Shown: one piece after another, positions 38,752 to 49,473 of the stretch
Layout of the letters: each line of letters starts with the position of its first letter
Position numbering within the stretch: the stretch's first letter is position 1
From: Aequoribacter fuscus
GTDB taxonomy: Bacteria > Pseudomonadota > Gammaproteobacteria > Pseudomonadales > Halieaceae
Direction of reading: 5' to 3'
Length of the DNA: 64,000 nucleotides
Assembly (NCBI RefSeq): GCF_009910365.1
Contig: NZ_CP036423.1
Coordinates: forward strand, 248,001-312,000
The notes under the pieces: generated by a model
What the model was told of the DNA's origin: nothing
Database searches by the model: none
What the model saw: the letters and a program-made list of their open reading frames with translations, nothing else
Position numbers and translations under genes: made by a program

Positions 38752-40254
38752 ATGAACCAAAATATAAATACTACAGCTGCTTCAGCGAGTACACAGCCCG
38801 TAGCGGGGCCGGTAAGCAACCACATCACCACTATTGAAAAGTTCCTTTACGGAGGCGGGAGCGTGGCGCTCGCCGTGAAGAATGTCACGTTCAACATGTT
38901 CGTTCTTCTCTTCTACAAACAGGTGTTGGGGTTATCGGGCACCTTGACGGGCTTAGCGATATTCATCAGTGTTATGTGGGACGCTGTATCGGATCTATTG
39001 ATCGGGTCATGGTCTGACCGCTTGCGCACCAGATTGGGCCGACGCCACCCGATGTTAATCGCCGGGACCATACCCCTTGGACTGTCCTTTGTCATGATCT
39101 TTAACCCTATCGAAGCTGTACAGGGCACACAATGGCCTTTGTTCGCTTGGTTACTGGTCTCTGTAGTTCTATTGAGAACCTTTCTTACGATGATCTCGAT
39201 CCCGCTTGGTGCAATGGGCGCAGAGATTACCGACGACTATGCTGAACGTACGTCAATCGTTAGCTTTAGAACCAACATCGGCTGGATCGCAGGTATGTTA
39301 CTACCAGTTATTGCATTACCTCTTCTTTTCGTAGGCACGAACGATCAAGATGGTCGTTTCATTGTCGAAAACTATACGCAGTACGGGTGGGTATGCTGCA
39401 TTATTGTCATTATCTTCTGCTTTGCTTGTATAAGGGGAACATGGCGCTTCATCCCACGTCTAATCGCCGTCGGTAACCGTCACCGGCCAACCCCCGGCGC
39501 GATGGGTGTGCTTCGTGATGCAATTGAGACCTTCCATGACAGTAATTTTAGAAGGCTCATCGTACTGGACCTCTGTGTCGGCGCCACCTTTGGAATAACC
39601 GCTGCGTTGTTTATGGTTACGATGACGTACTACTGGGAGGTCAGTGTCGGCGAACTGTCTGTTCTCTCGACGGGCTCTCTGGTGGCCGCAGGACTTATCT
39701 TTCCAGCGACGAAGTACCTATCTGAACGTTGGGAGAAACAAACTATCCTGAAATTTGCCGTAATCGGCTTTATTATCAATACTCCCTGGCTGATTGTCGC
39801 CAGAATGACGGACTGGGCGCCTGAAAACGGGACTCTCTTTCTATTTGCGCTTCTATATATTCAGGGAACAATTAATACCTTTCTTTCCATACTCTGCACG
39901 ATTTCACACCACTCCATTCTGGCTGACATTGCTGACGAGCATGAACTTCGCACCGGACGTCGACAAGAAGGTGTGCTATTTGCAGTAGCGGCCTTTGCCG
40001 CGAAGTTTGTGATGGGATTTGGCTACATTTTTGTGGGTCCCTTTCTGGATATCATTGGCCTTGAGGCAACGATGGCTCCCGGAGCTGTGCCGGAATCAAT
40101 CCTTACCTCCATTGGTATCGTGATTGGCCCTGTAATGACAATTATCCTGGTCATTCCCTTGTGGATGGTCTCTCGATTGGGCGTTAGCCGAGAACGGAGC
40201 AGGGAAGTCCAAGCTGCTCTGAGGTCCAGACAACTAGGGGAATCAGCAACGTAG
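38752..40254 (+). CDS. GPH-family (MelB-like) MFS transporter, copy 1
   Basis: A 500-residue membrane protein with about 12 hydrophobic segments, of the glycoside-pentoside-hexuronide:cation symporter family (DAVSD...GSWSDR in the first cytoplasmic loop, GAMGAEITDDYAERTSI after helix 4, ADIADEHELRTGRRQEGVLFA in the second half). The polar N-terminal ~25 residues precede the first helix. Compared with copy 2 it has V38, L82, S149, C382 and A417 in place of M, P, W, R and E. The L82 change breaks the family's DPxxG motif, so this copy may be impaired. It presumably imports a small organic substrate or sugar; the ligand is unknown. Confidence 0.88.
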   Translation: MNQNINTTAASASTQPVAGPVSNHITTIEKFLYGGGSVALAVKNVTFNMFVLLFYKQVLGLSGTLTGLAIFISVMWDAVSDLLIGSWSDRLRTRLGRRHPMLIAGTIPLGLSFVMIFNPIEAVQGTQWPLFAWLLVSVVLLRTFLTMISIPLGAMGAEITDDYAERTSIVSFRTNIGWIAGMLLPVIALPLLFVGTNDQDGRFIVENYTQYGWVCCIIVIIFCFACIRGTWRFIPRLIAVGNRHRPTPGAMGVLRDAIETFHDSNFRRLIVLDLCVGATFGITAALFMVTMTYYWEVSVGELSVLSTGSLVAAGLIFPATKYLSERWEKQTILKFAVIGFIINTPWLIVARMTDWAPENGTLFLFALLYIQGTINTFLSILCTISHHSILADIADEHELRTGRRQEGVLFAVAAFAAKFVMGFGYIFVGPFLDIIGLEATMAPGAVPESILTSIGIVIGPVMTIILVIPLWMVSRLGVSRERSREVQAALRSRQLGESAT

Positions 40255-40356
40255 TTCCGGTGGACTGGCTAATCGGTATATATCGGATCCCGTATGGATG
40301 CCTCGATGTTCCAGATCTGATCCAAGCCAGCACCTGCCCCTGCCTCTGGGGGCGCT

Positions 40357-42534
40357 TTACTGTGCACTTACGGGTCGCTGCTCCCAGTCATCATTCGCTG
40401 CATCGATCAGGTATGCCTTAAGTGATAGAGCGTCGTCCGACGACAGTACGTCCTTAAACGCCGGCATTCCCAGCTGTTCCAAGCCACCGTCAAGCACAAT
40501 AACATTGAAGGCGCTGTAGACAGCTTCAGCGCTGCGCCGCAAGTCAGGAATGCGGCCGTTACTGACGGCAAACTGTCCGTGACATCGTTGACAATATTCC
40601 GCGTAGATAGCTGCGCCTTGGCTGAGGATACTCATATCATCCGTCACTCTGGGTGGGGGCTTTGGTCGTTTCCTGGCGGGCTTGAGCGGAGGCAGTTCGT
40701 GGCCCGCGCCTACCTTGAAGGCCAGAACTCGACTGGGAGGAGGCTGTAGCCCTGAGCCAAGATCCAGCCCATAGGTTTGACCCAAAATCCCACCCCAACC
40801 CACGGTCACCGCTACATATTGCACGCCGTCGATAGCATAAGTTATCGGGGATCCTACAATCCCCGCCTGGGTTGGAAATGTCCACAGTGACGCCCCGGAA
40901 CGGGCATCAAGAGCTTCAAAATATCCATCCCCTCGGCCCTGAAAGACCAGGTCGCCGGCCGTCGAGAGCGTGCCGCCATTCCACGCAAGATCACGGTTCA
41001 CGCGCCAGGCAGCTTTTTGGTCACGCGGATTCCAGGCCGTTAAGAAGCCCCTGGCAGCCTGCCTGATGTCTTTTTGGTCCTGCGCATCATCTCCCATAAG
41101 ATCGGCAGAGTAGGTGGTATTCGTGTTCCATTGGCCCCATTGGTGAGGCTTGGAGTTGCCTTCGAAAAGATAGTCGATCTCTAGTGTGGGTATGTACACC
41201 AGCCCTGTTCCAGGATGATGGGACATGGGGTGCCAGTTGTGAGCCCCATAGGGAGAGGGCGCGACGAACTGTGATTCGGTAGAATAATCCATCCCGGGCA
41301 CTTCCACCGGCCGGCCAGTAGCCAGGTTATAGTGGCTAGCCCAGGTTACTTCTGCGAAGGGTTCGGCGGACAGGAGCTGACCTGTTTCCCGATCAATGAT
41401 AAAGAAAAAGCCATTTTTGGGAGCGTGCCATATCACCCTGCGCGCCGTACCTTGCCAGTTCATTTCTGCTAGCATGATGGGCTGAGTGGCCGTGTAATCC
41501 CATGTCTCAGCGGGGGTCTCCTGAAAGTGCCAGATATATGCGCCGGTATCTGGATCAAGTGCCACGATCGACGAGAGGAATAGATTGTCGCCTCCCTGCG
41601 GACTTCTTACCCGCCTATTCCAGGGAGACCCGTTTCCAACACCTATATAGAGTTGATCCAGATCAGTGTCATAAACGATAGAATCCCAGACGGTGCCACC
41701 GCCACCGGCATTCCACCACTCTCCCGTCCATGTTAATGCAGCCTGTTCAAGTGCCTCGCTTTCCTGGCCGACTTCGGGGTTGCCTGGCACCGTATAGAAG
41801 CGCCACACCAGTTCGCCTGAATCCGCATCGTATGCGCTCACAAATCCCCTGGCACCGAATTCTGCCCCTCCATTCCCGATAAATACTTTGCCCTTTGCGG
41901 CTCTGGGCGCTCCGGTTATGGTGTACGGGTACTTGGATGTGTCTGCCGTCTTTATGTCCCATAGGACCCTGCCGGTTGAAGCCTCGAGAGCCACCAGACG
42001 GGCATCTAACGTGCCGACAAAAACCTTTCCTTGATAAATGGCCACGCCTCGATTCACGACGTCGCAGCAGGCCATTTTCCCCCACTCCTTAGGTACTTCT
42101 GGGTCGTAGCGCCAGATCAATCTGCCATCGGAAGCATCCAGCGCATACACAACGCTCCAGTTGCCGGTCACATACATGACGCCGTCAACTACCAGCGGAG
42201 TTGCCTCCAACCCGCGGTTGTAATCGGTATCGAAGTGCCAATCGAGGCCAAGGTCGGTGATGTTGTCGCTGTCTATCTGGGCCAGGCGGCTATATCGTTG
42301 CTCATCATAATCAAGCCCATAGCTGAGCCAATTACTTTCCGACGGGGAAGCAATCCGAGCCGTGTCTATATTGCGTGTAGACTTTTCAATACCCACTGAA
42401 GAGGGTGACTTAGAACTTGCCCATAGTTGTATCGAAAAACTTGTTGCTAAGACGCTAATCAGCGATAACCGAAGTATCATATGTACTGTGCGGTTGGGCC
42501 CGTTCGTCCACCGCAAGCCACTACGATATAGCAT
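40357..42534 (-). CDS. PQQ-dependent alcohol dehydrogenase with C-terminal cytochrome c (type II quinohemoprotein)
   Basis: A 725-residue periplasmic enzyme. The N-terminus is a long basic region then a hydrophobic signal core (MILRLSLISVLATSFSIQLWA). The PQQ propeller has the vicinal disulfide MACCDVV, W-docking repeats, and the catalytic Asp in ETWDYTATQP; the residue two after it is Thr, not Asp, so it lacks the lanthanide signature. A cytochrome c domain ends the protein (EYCQRCHGQF). I keep ATG 42534 because AAAAGGAG lies six bases upstream. It oxidises a primary alcohol to an aldehyde in the periplasm and passes electrons to the respiratory chain. The alcohol is unknown; ethanol-like substrates would again feed aldehyde into the pathway of this region. 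Confidence 0.92.
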   Translation of the reverse strand: MLYRSGLRWTNGPNRTVHMILRLSLISVLATSFSIQLWASSKSPSSVGIEKSTRNIDTARIASPSESNWLSYGLDYDEQRYSRLAQIDSDNITDLGLDWHFDTDYNRGLEATPLVVDGVMYVTGNWSVVYALDASDGRLIWRYDPEVPKEWGKMACCDVVNRGVAIYQGKVFVGTLDARLVALEASTGRVLWDIKTADTSKYPYTITGAPRAAKGKVFIGNGGAEFGARGFVSAYDADSGELVWRFYTVPGNPEVGQESEALEQAALTWTGEWWNAGGGGTVWDSIVYDTDLDQLYIGVGNGSPWNRRVRSPQGGDNLFLSSIVALDPDTGAYIWHFQETPAETWDYTATQPIMLAEMNWQGTARRVIWHAPKNGFFFIIDRETGQLLSAEPFAEVTWASHYNLATGRPVEVPGMDYSTESQFVAPSPYGAHNWHPMSHHPGTGLVYIPTLEIDYLFEGNSKPHQWGQWNTNTTYSADLMGDDAQDQKDIRQAARGFLTAWNPRDQKAAWRVNRDLAWNGGTLSTAGDLVFQGRGDGYFEALDARSGASLWTFPTQAGIVGSPITYAIDGVQYVAVTVGWGGILGQTYGLDLGSGLQPPPSRVLAFKVGAGHELPPLKPARKRPKPPPRVTDDMSILSQGAAIYAEYCQRCHGQFAVSNGRIPDLRRSAEAVYSAFNVIVLDGGLEQLGMPAFKDVLSSDDALSLKAYLIDAANDDWEQRPVSAQ

Positions 42535-42710
42535 AGATAACTCCTTTTCGGGACCGGTTCCCTACCAGATCGCCAACTTGAACATTGATTGGGTACTTTA
42601 TGGAATCAAAACAAAGTGTGCCGGCGAAGCCTATTTGTCCTAGATGATTGCTTCTACTTGAAAACTTTACTGGACAAGGCATATCCCACTGTAACATCCG
42701 TTCGCCAAAC

Positions 42711-42740
42711 GTAAAAAAGCCCGGCTGAAATCAGCCGGGC
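42711..42740 (-). terminator. Rho-independent terminator after the second TonB receptor
   Basis: On the minus strand GCCCGGCTGA and TCAGCCGGGC form a perfect 10-bp stem with a two-base loop, followed by TTTTTT (42713-42718). It lies 25 bases after the receptor stop codon. Confidence 0.92.
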
Positions 42741-42765
42741 AAGCAGGGATGGTGCCGCAGGACCA

Positions 42766-45435
42766 TCAGAAGTCCTTTCTTAAAGTCAGGCCGTATGTCC
42801 TAGGCTCCTGGACAAACTGGCCTCGGGCGCGATCGCCGGTAAAGCCTCGAAGGGGGATGTTGAACGTGTTGAACTTGGTACGCTCATCAAACACATTGTT
42901 CCCCCAGACCTCAATCGACACTTTGTGCTCCAACATAGTCAGGCCGAATCGCAGGTCAACCTTGGTGTTCGAATCCTGGATGTCACCCGGCAGAGGAACT
43001 GCAGCGTCTACGGCCGCCCTGACCTCTGCTTCAGTTGTCAATCCTGCAACGTTAGGCCGTTCGGTGGGCAGGGTACTGGTTCTTCTCTCTGATTCATAGC
43101 GAGCCGAGCCATAGGCGAAAAAGGCCCAGTTGCCATCAAAGACGGGTTGATAGTAGTTCGCAGACAGTACACCGACCCACTCAGAGGAGTTGGTTAACGG
43201 AGCGCCGCACAAAGGCAGGATTTGGGATGAGAAGTCTGATGCATTGGGATTAAAGGTTGAGCAGTCACTGGGGTGCTCAGCGTCCGTATAGGTTATACCC
43301 AGGTTCATGCCGAAGCTCTCAGTAAACTGCACAGTTGATTCTACCTCGACACCCTGGCTTTTTGTTTTGGGGACATTGAACGTCTGGAACCGTGTGCCAT
43401 CGTACTCAAGTACCTGGAAGTCCTCGAAGTCCTGGTAGAAAATTGCCATATTCACCCGGGCGCGATTTTCCCAGAAATCGGTTTTTAAGCCGACTTCAAA
43501 GGCATCCACGGTTTCAGAGTCAAACCGTGGATCATCGCCGCCTGCACCTGAGGATACATCAAGATTGAATCCACCTGATTTGAATCCGTGCGTGAAGCTG
43601 GCATAAACATTGGTGTTGTCATTAAGGTGATAGGTGCCATTGACGGTATATGTCAGCTCTTCATCCTCAAATTTTTCATCAAAGGGCCGCGGCATGAAAT
43701 CCACTAACCACGCGGTAGCGGGGTTAGTCGCATACGGTACAAAGAAGTCATCCGGATCATCCGGATCATAGAAGGGTGCTGTGAACACCCAGCAGTTGGT
43801 CGTGATGGCGGCCCCTAGGCGGCCAAGACTCAATCCTGGCGTTACGCTGTAGAAGGGTATGCTGTTTTCCAAGTTCTCAAAGCTCGCGAAACAGGCGTTA
43901 TGCTGTCCGTCTACCTGCTCCTGCATTGAACCGTCTTTCTCTTCCTTAACGTAACGCAAGCCCAGAGTTACATCGAGTTTGTCGGTCACGGAGAACACAT
44001 TGTGGGTGAAGATCGACCAGGTTTCGCTTTCCTGGGAAGCATGGGGAGAACCGAAGTCTGATACGGCGTCTACTCCACCGGAGACAAAATTCAGCTCATT
44101 CCATGTGGGCTGACCAAATGCACCAATACTCCAGCCAATTTGCATCTCCTCCTCAAACTGGAGTGTGTATTTCTGATCCAACTCCTCATAACCGTAGTAG
44201 GCGCCGACCATCCAATCCAATCGATCATTGAAGGCCAGTCCATTTAACCGAATTTCGTGGCTATAAGCTTCGGTTTCGGTACCGTTCATGGACTTGTAGT
44301 CGCGCTCAGGATTAAGCGCGCGGCCGGCTGGCGTGTCACCAACAGAGTAAATCGCGTTCTGCGTATAGTCCGCTCGCTCGGAGTCAGCGAATCCTTCGTT
44401 ATACCCGCCCAAATAGGTCAAATCGCCAAGAGGGGTTTCTACATTGTACTCGACGGTGATCCCCCAACCTCGACTGGGGTTGCGATAAAAGTCATCAACA
44501 GCTTTTGAATCATCCAGCGCGTCTCTACCGACGAGGTCGGGTGGAACGCCCGCATTTTCGCCAAGACCAAGTTCGGGATCCACATAAGGTAATACGTTAT
44601 CAAGGAGGAACTGCGAGTCATTGCGCCAAACCGCGAGGCAACACTTGTCGTCACCCTCTCCATAGCCGGCAGTTACCCGCAGTTCGCCTGCTTCTTCGGC
44701 ATTCCACAACATATCCGCCCGGACCGAGCTTCGATCGCGACTGATATTGTCACCGCCAAAGCCGCCATCAATGAAGCCATCGCGCTTTCGGATAGAGCCG
44801 GTCACTTTTAACGCGAGAGTGTCCTCTATAAGCGGCATGTTGACGCCAACTTGGCCAGCGCCGAGGTCATAGTTGCCTGTGGTCAGGTTGCCGAAATAGC
44901 CAAATCTCTCCAGGTCCGGACGCTTGGTGTGGATGACCAATGCGCCAGCCGAGGTATTCCGACCAAACAAGGTGCCCTGAGGCCCCCGCAACAGCTCAAT
45001 GCGCTCTATGTCTACCAGATCTCCGAGAACGCCGCCTGGCCGGGGCCGATAGAAACCGTCGACAAAAACCCCAACGGAACTTTCAAATCCGATGTTGTTG
45101 CCCGTGGTGCCAACACCCCGGACTCTGAGTACGACGCCACCTGTCGCTGAATCAGATGTATTGATATTGAAGCTGGGTGCCACTCGCTCAAGTGCCAGTA
45201 TGTCATTCACCCCGGCATTCTCAAGGGTTTCTGACGTCATGACAGTGATAGCTATCGGCACATCTTGGACACTGGTGCTACGCTTCGTTGCAGTAACGAC
45301 AACTTCCTCAAGGGCTGCTGGGCCGGATTGGGCACTGGCTAGATTGGGGGCGATTAGCGTGCCGGAGACCACGACGCTGGCGAGCATAACGGAGCGTGAC
45401 AGGGCGGTTTTGGGAAAAGAACAGCTTTTACTCAT
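42766..45435 (-). CDS. TonB-dependent outer-membrane receptor
   Basis: An 889-residue receptor when started at 45435, where GGGAG precedes the ATG and a signal peptide follows (SVMLASVVVSGTLIAPNLASAQ). An in-frame ATG further up (45528) would place 31 polar residues before the signal. The plug begins ALEEVVVTATKRSTSVQDVPIAI and contains RIELLRGPQGTLFGRN. The barrel ends YGLTLRKDF with the terminal Phe. Its transcript ends at the terminator at 42711. It is preceded on the same strand by the acyl-CoA synthetase and followed by the PQQ dehydrogenase, which suggests import of the substrate that these enzymes use. Confidence 0.93.
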   Translation of the reverse strand: MSKSCSFPKTALSRSVMLASVVVSGTLIAPNLASAQSGPAALEEVVVTATKRSTSVQDVPIAITVMTSETLENAGVNDILALERVAPSFNINTSDSATGGVVLRVRGVGTTGNNIGFESSVGVFVDGFYRPRPGGVLGDLVDIERIELLRGPQGTLFGRNTSAGALVIHTKRPDLERFGYFGNLTTGNYDLGAGQVGVNMPLIEDTLALKVTGSIRKRDGFIDGGFGGDNISRDRSSVRADMLWNAEEAGELRVTAGYGEGDDKCCLAVWRNDSQFLLDNVLPYVDPELGLGENAGVPPDLVGRDALDDSKAVDDFYRNPSRGWGITVEYNVETPLGDLTYLGGYNEGFADSERADYTQNAIYSVGDTPAGRALNPERDYKSMNGTETEAYSHEIRLNGLAFNDRLDWMVGAYYGYEELDQKYTLQFEEEMQIGWSIGAFGQPTWNELNFVSGGVDAVSDFGSPHASQESETWSIFTHNVFSVTDKLDVTLGLRYVKEEKDGSMQEQVDGQHNACFASFENLENSIPFYSVTPGLSLGRLGAAITTNCWVFTAPFYDPDDPDDFFVPYATNPATAWLVDFMPRPFDEKFEDEELTYTVNGTYHLNDNTNVYASFTHGFKSGGFNLDVSSGAGGDDPRFDSETVDAFEVGLKTDFWENRARVNMAIFYQDFEDFQVLEYDGTRFQTFNVPKTKSQGVEVESTVQFTESFGMNLGITYTDAEHPSDCSTFNPNASDFSSQILPLCGAPLTNSSEWVGVLSANYYQPVFDGNWAFFAYGSARYESERRTSTLPTERPNVAGLTTEAEVRAAVDAAVPLPGDIQDSNTKVDLRFGLTMLEHKVSIEVWGNNVFDERTKFNTFNIPLRGFTGDRARGQFVQEPRTYGLTLRKDF

Positions 45436-45544
45436 TATAGGACTCCCTAATATGGTTGATATTATTTTGCAGTTCTCGTTGCGAGTATATGGGGACGCAA
45501 CTTGGCGCAGAATGTTTGGCCTGCTCAATTATTGATAGTTCTGC

Positions 45545-47236
45545 TCATTGATGGCTGTCAAAAGGCAGACCCAGATCGCCTATGTGCTCTTGGCGTAGAC
45601 GACGCTTGTCGATCTTGCCGGATGCTATTCTGGGCAATTGCTCTGTACACAGTTTCAAGTACTCAGGCACTTTGAATTTGGCTAGCTTCGATTGCAGATA
45701 GTCAGAAATTGCGACATTTTTTGCATCCGCGCTTATGTAAAGTGTCGCGGCAACGGTTTCTCCTAGACGTTCATCAGGCACACCATAAACGCTGGCTTCT
45801 ATCACGTCAGGATGATCCAGCAAGGCGTCTTCTACCTCGCCACAGCCAATGTTCTCACCACCCCGAATAATGAGTTGCTTAATGCGGTCGACCACATAAA
45901 GATGCCCGTCATTGATATAGGCTACATCACCAGTTCGGAACCACTCTCCGACAAATGACTCTTTGTTGGCCTGGGGCTGATTCCAATATCCGTGAATTAC
46001 AGAGGTGCCCCGGACAACGAGTTCACCTCGATCCCCAGGAGGCAAAAAGCTGCCCTGTTCATCAATCGTTGAAACTTCCAGTACTGCAGAGCACATGCCA
46101 GACGAGTTGGGATTTTTTAGGTAGTCCGCCCCGTAAATACCGGTACCAATCGAATTGGTTTCGGTCATTCCCCAGCCAGTAAAGGGCGCGGCATTTTTTA
46201 GCGATTGTCCAATGTCCTTCACCTGGGACGTAGCACGCGCGGATCCTCCGCCACCTGTTGAGCGTAGACTTTCTAAATTTCTGTGTGATCGTTTTGCATA
46301 CTCAACTAAATCACCGGTCATCGCTGGTGTCCCAACAAAGGTCGATATGCCTTCGTTATCGATGATATCTGCAGCGGTGGCCGCATCCCATTTGTACATG
46401 GAGACGATCTTCCTTTGCGTGCGGAAGGCAGATAGCAACACTGCGTGCAGTCCATCCACGTGGAACAACGGCATTGCCAGTAAGGCGGTGCTCTGAGATT
46501 TTGCTGCGCTTCCTATTTTCTCCTGATCAAATTCGCCGTTCTCCATTATGAAATGAGTGACGAAGTCGACCTCCCACGAAAGTAGCGCCGCGAGAATGTT
46601 GCGGTGAGTAGATACGGATCCCTTGGGGTGGCCAGTTGAACCGGATGTAAACAGTATTACCGCATCGTCGTCCGGGTGAATACCTACCGATGGCATAGGG
46701 TCGTTGGAGCTTGTCAGTGTGTCTATTGGAGTGGTCGAGTCTGACGGGGCTGCACGTACGGCGATGATATGGGGAGTAGACTCCGGAGCGATGTGGGAGA
46801 TACGTTCTATCCGCTCCTGGTCCGCTATGACCACGGTAACGCCCGTGAGCTTAAACGCATAGTCGATTTCTTCCGGCTGCCACCAGGCATTAATTGCTAC
46901 CGCGATAGCGCCAATGGACGTTATGGCTTCAAGGGCAATGGGCCATTCCGGGTAGTTGCGCATCGCTATAGCAACGCGGTCCCCATGTTTCACGCCATAT
47001 CGACTCTGCAGTTGCTGAGCCAGGCTTGCGGCCATTCGATAGACTTCTTGAAAGGTATAGCATTCGTCTTCATAGGCATAGAACGGCTCATCGCTGAGAT
47101 TGTCCTCATAGAGCTGACGGAGAGACTGAGGGCCGTTTACAAACCACTTTTGCGTGGCGCCCTTGACTTCAACTTCTTGGAGCTCCCAAGGCGCCTTCTC
47201 GGAGGTCACCATTCCCACCACGTCGTGTCGATTCAT
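45545..47236 (-). CDS. Acyl-CoA synthetase (class I adenylate-forming enzyme)
   Basis: A 563-residue ligase. The ATP motif is VILFTSGSTGHPKGSVSTH; GWGMTETNSIGTG and GEWFRTGDVAYINDGHLYVVDR are the next signatures, and the catalytic Lys is in PRIASGKIDKRRLRQ. It activates a carboxylic acid to its CoA thioester through an acyl-AMP. It resembles fatty-acid and aromatic-acid CoA ligases; the substrate cannot be read. It lies upstream of the TonB receptor on the same strand with about 110 bp between the genes. Confidence 0.9.
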   Translation of the reverse strand: MNRHDVVGMVTSEKAPWELQEVEVKGATQKWFVNGPQSLRQLYEDNLSDEPFYAYEDECYTFQEVYRMAASLAQQLQSRYGVKHGDRVAIAMRNYPEWPIALEAITSIGAIAVAINAWWQPEEIDYAFKLTGVTVVIADQERIERISHIAPESTPHIIAVRAAPSDSTTPIDTLTSSNDPMPSVGIHPDDDAVILFTSGSTGHPKGSVSTHRNILAALLSWEVDFVTHFIMENGEFDQEKIGSAAKSQSTALLAMPLFHVDGLHAVLLSAFRTQRKIVSMYKWDAATAADIIDNEGISTFVGTPAMTGDLVEYAKRSHRNLESLRSTGGGGSARATSQVKDIGQSLKNAAPFTGWGMTETNSIGTGIYGADYLKNPNSSGMCSAVLEVSTIDEQGSFLPPGDRGELVVRGTSVIHGYWNQPQANKESFVGEWFRTGDVAYINDGHLYVVDRIKQLIIRGGENIGCGEVEDALLDHPDVIEASVYGVPDERLGETVAATLYISADAKNVAISDYLQSKLAKFKVPEYLKLCTEQLPRIASGKIDKRRLRQEHIGDLGLPFDSHQ

Positions 47237-47372
47237 CGTCCTTGTAGCCCATCCACTGCCATATTATTGTCAGGACTATTGGTATCAAGAACTGGGCTAA
47301 TCGATACATGACATTAATGCCAAATTGTTGATATATCTGATCACTTATCGAGAATCACCTGCATTTTGAGAA

Positions 47373-49304
47373 TTAAGATAACTTGTTGGCGACAAGGTGA
47401 TCCACCACAGAGGGATCCGCCAGGGTGCTGGTATCGCCCAGGCTGTCCAGCTCGTTCTCGGCGATCTTGCGCAGGATGCGACGCATGATCTTGCCGGAGC
47501 GCGTCTTGGGCAGGCCCGGGGCCCACTGGATAATGTCGGGCTTGGCGATGGGGCCGATTTCCTTCACACACAGCTGGATCAACTCCGCGCGCAAGTCGTC
47601 GTCCGGCTCCACGCCTGCCATCGGGGTGACATAGGCGTAGATACCCTGGCCCTTGATATCGTGGGGGAAGCCGACCACGGCGGCCTCTGCGATCTTGTCG
47701 TGCAGTACCAGGGCGCTCTCCACCTCGGCGGTGCCCATGCGGTGGCCGGATACGTTGAGCACGTCGTCCACACGGCCGGTGATCCAGTAGTAGCCGTCCT
47801 CGTCGCGGGTGGCGCCGTCACCGGTGAAGTAGTAGCCGGCATAGTTGCTGAAGTAGGTGTCTATCATGCGCTGGTGATCGCCATAGACACTGCGGATCTG
47901 GCTGGGCCAGGAGGACTTCACCACCAGGTAGCCGGAACCGGCGCCTTCAACCTCGGAGCCGTCTTCGTTCAGCAGGGCCAGCTCCACACCGAAGAAGGGG
48001 AAGGTGGCGGAACCGGGCTTGAGGTCTACAGCCCCGGGCAGCGGGGTGATCATGTGGGCGCCGGTCTCGGTCTGCCACCAGGTATCGATGATGGGGCAAC
48101 GCTCGTCGCCGACCACGCGGTGGTACCACTCCCAGGCCTCCGGGTTGATAGGCTCACCCACGGTGCCAAGCAGGCGCAGGCTGGAACGGGAGGAGCGGGT
48201 AACCGGCTCATCGCCCACCGCCATCAGGGCGCGGATCGCCGTGGGGGCAGTGTAGAAAGTGTTGACCTGGTGCTTGTCCACCACTTCCCAGCAGCGGCCG
48301 GCATCGGGGTAGGTGGGGACGCCCTCGAACATCAGGGAGATGGCGCCGTTGGCCAGGGGGCCGTAGACGATGTAGGTGTGGCCGGTCACCCAGCCCACAT
48401 CGGCGGTGCACCAATAGACCTCGCCCTCGCGATAGTCGAACACGTACTTGAAGGTCATGGCCGCCTGCAGCAGGTAGCCGCCGGTGGTGTGCAGCACGCC
48501 CTTGGGCTTGCCGGTGGAGCCGGAAGTATAGAGGATGAACAGCGGGTCTTCGGAGTCCATGGGCTCCGGCGCGCAATCGGCGTCGGCGCCAGCCATCAAC
48601 TCGTGGTACCACTGGTCGCGGCCTTCCACCCAGTTGACGTCATTGCCGGTGCGCTCTACCACCAGGCAGGTGTGTACATTGGGGCAGGACTGCAGCGCCT
48701 TGTCGGCGTTGACCTTGAGCGGTACCGAGCGTCCACCGCGCACGCCCTCGTCGGCAGTGATCACGGTCTGGCAGTCGGAATCGAGGATACGATCCTTCAG
48801 CGCTTCGGGCGAGAAGCCGCCGAACACAATGGAGTGAACCGCGCCGATGCGGGTACAGGCGAGCATGGCGTAGGCCGCCTCGGGAATCATCGGCATGTAG
48901 ATGCAGACCCGGTCGCCTTTCTGTACGCCGCGCGCCTTCAACACGTTAGCCAGCTTACAGACCTGTTCCTTCAGCTCGCCATAGGTGATGTGCTTGCTGT
49001 CGGCGGGATCATCCCCCTCCCAGATCAGCGCGGTCTGGTCGGCGCGCTCCGGCAGGTGACGGTCGATACAGTTGTAGCTGACATTGAGCTTGCCGCCTGA
49101 GAACCAGGCAGCCTCGCCCTTCACGAAATCGTAGTTGACCACGCTGTCCCAGGGCTGGTCCCAACTCAGGAACTCACTGGCCATCTCGCCAAAGAAGCCC
49201 TCGGGATCCTCGATGGAGCGCTTGTACATGGCCTGGTACTTCTCGGCGTTGATGTGCGCGTCTTTGAAATTCGCTGGTACTGGGTGTGTCTGAAACTCGG
49301 ACAT
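47373..49304 (-). CDS. acs: Acetyl-CoA synthetase
   Basis: A 643-residue AMP-forming acetyl-CoA synthetase. [23 protein letters not shown], the WWQTETG segment, [21 protein letters not shown] and the regulatory Lys in [15 protein letters not shown] are all present. It turns acetate, ATP and CoA into acetyl-CoA. By eye it is clearly richer in G+C than its surroundings, so it may have a different origin or higher expression. It is 170 bp after the aldehyde dehydrogenase on the same strand, completing a path aldehyde to acid to acyl-CoA. The hairpin between them could tune its expression. Confidence 0.96.
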   Translation of the reverse strand: MSEFQTHPVPANFKDAHINAEKYQAMYKRSIEDPEGFFGEMASEFLSWDQPWDSVVNYDFVKGEAAWFSGGKLNVSYNCIDRHLPERADQTALIWEGDDPADSKHITYGELKEQVCKLANVLKARGVQKGDRVCIYMPMIPEAAYAMLACTRIGAVHSIVFGGFSPEALKDRILDSDCQTVITADEGVRGGRSVPLKVNADKALQSCPNVHTCLVVERTGNDVNWVEGRDQWYHELMAGADADCAPEPMDSEDPLFILYTSGSTGKPKGVLHTTGGYLLQAAMTFKYVFDYREGEVYWCTADVGWVTGHTYIVYGPLANGAISLMFEGVPTYPDAGRCWEVVDKHQVNTFYTAPTAIRALMAVGDEPVTRSSRSSLRLLGTVGEPINPEAWEWYHRVVGDERCPIIDTWWQTETGAHMITPLPGAVDLKPGSATFPFFGVELALLNEDGSEVEGAGSGYLVVKSSWPSQIRSVYGDHQRMIDTYFSNYAGYYFTGDGATRDEDGYYWITGRVDDVLNVSGHRMGTAEVESALVLHDKIAEAAVVGFPHDIKGQGIYAYVTPMAGVEPDDDLRAELIQLCVKEIGPIAKPDIIQWAPGLPKTRSGKIMRRILRKIAENELDSLGDTSTLADPSVVDHLVANKLS

Positions 49305-49417
49305 TCCAACTCCTGTAGTAAGGATAGGTCACTGAGCCATTCAACACGTGACCAAGTCGGGGTTAAATTCAAGCTGGCACGGCGAGAATGGTTGAGACTA
49401 AATTTTCTGGCATTAGA

Positions 49418-49447
49418 AATGCCCCAAGGTGATTACCAAGGGGCATT
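49418..49447 (-). terminator. Hairpin between aldehyde dehydrogenase copy 2 and acs
   Basis: AATGCCCC and GGGGCATT are the outer arms, with an inner GGT/ACC, giving a symmetrical stem. There is no T-run in the minus direction. It lies 27 bases after the aldehyde dehydrogenase stop and could attenuate or process the transcript ahead of acs. Confidence 0.5.
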
Positions 49448-49473
49448 AAGACCATTAAGGCAGTAGTTTGGAC

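Larger units (their letters stand above)
38309..40106 (+). repeat. Direct duplication, copy 1 (AraC gene end plus transporter)
   Basis: This 1798-base stretch is repeated at 62203-64000. Comparing them base by base I find five differences, all within the transporter coding region and all changing an amino acid. The repeat starts exactly at the outer edge of the right Tn3 element and continues past the window end. Confidence 0.95.

Noticed and set aside
47397-49100. Long 567-codon open frame opposite acs
   Set aside because: It is antisense to a clear acetyl-CoA synthetase, its product is a low-complexity Gly/Val/Ala/His-rich sequence typical of the shadow of a G+C-rich gene, and it shows no domain.
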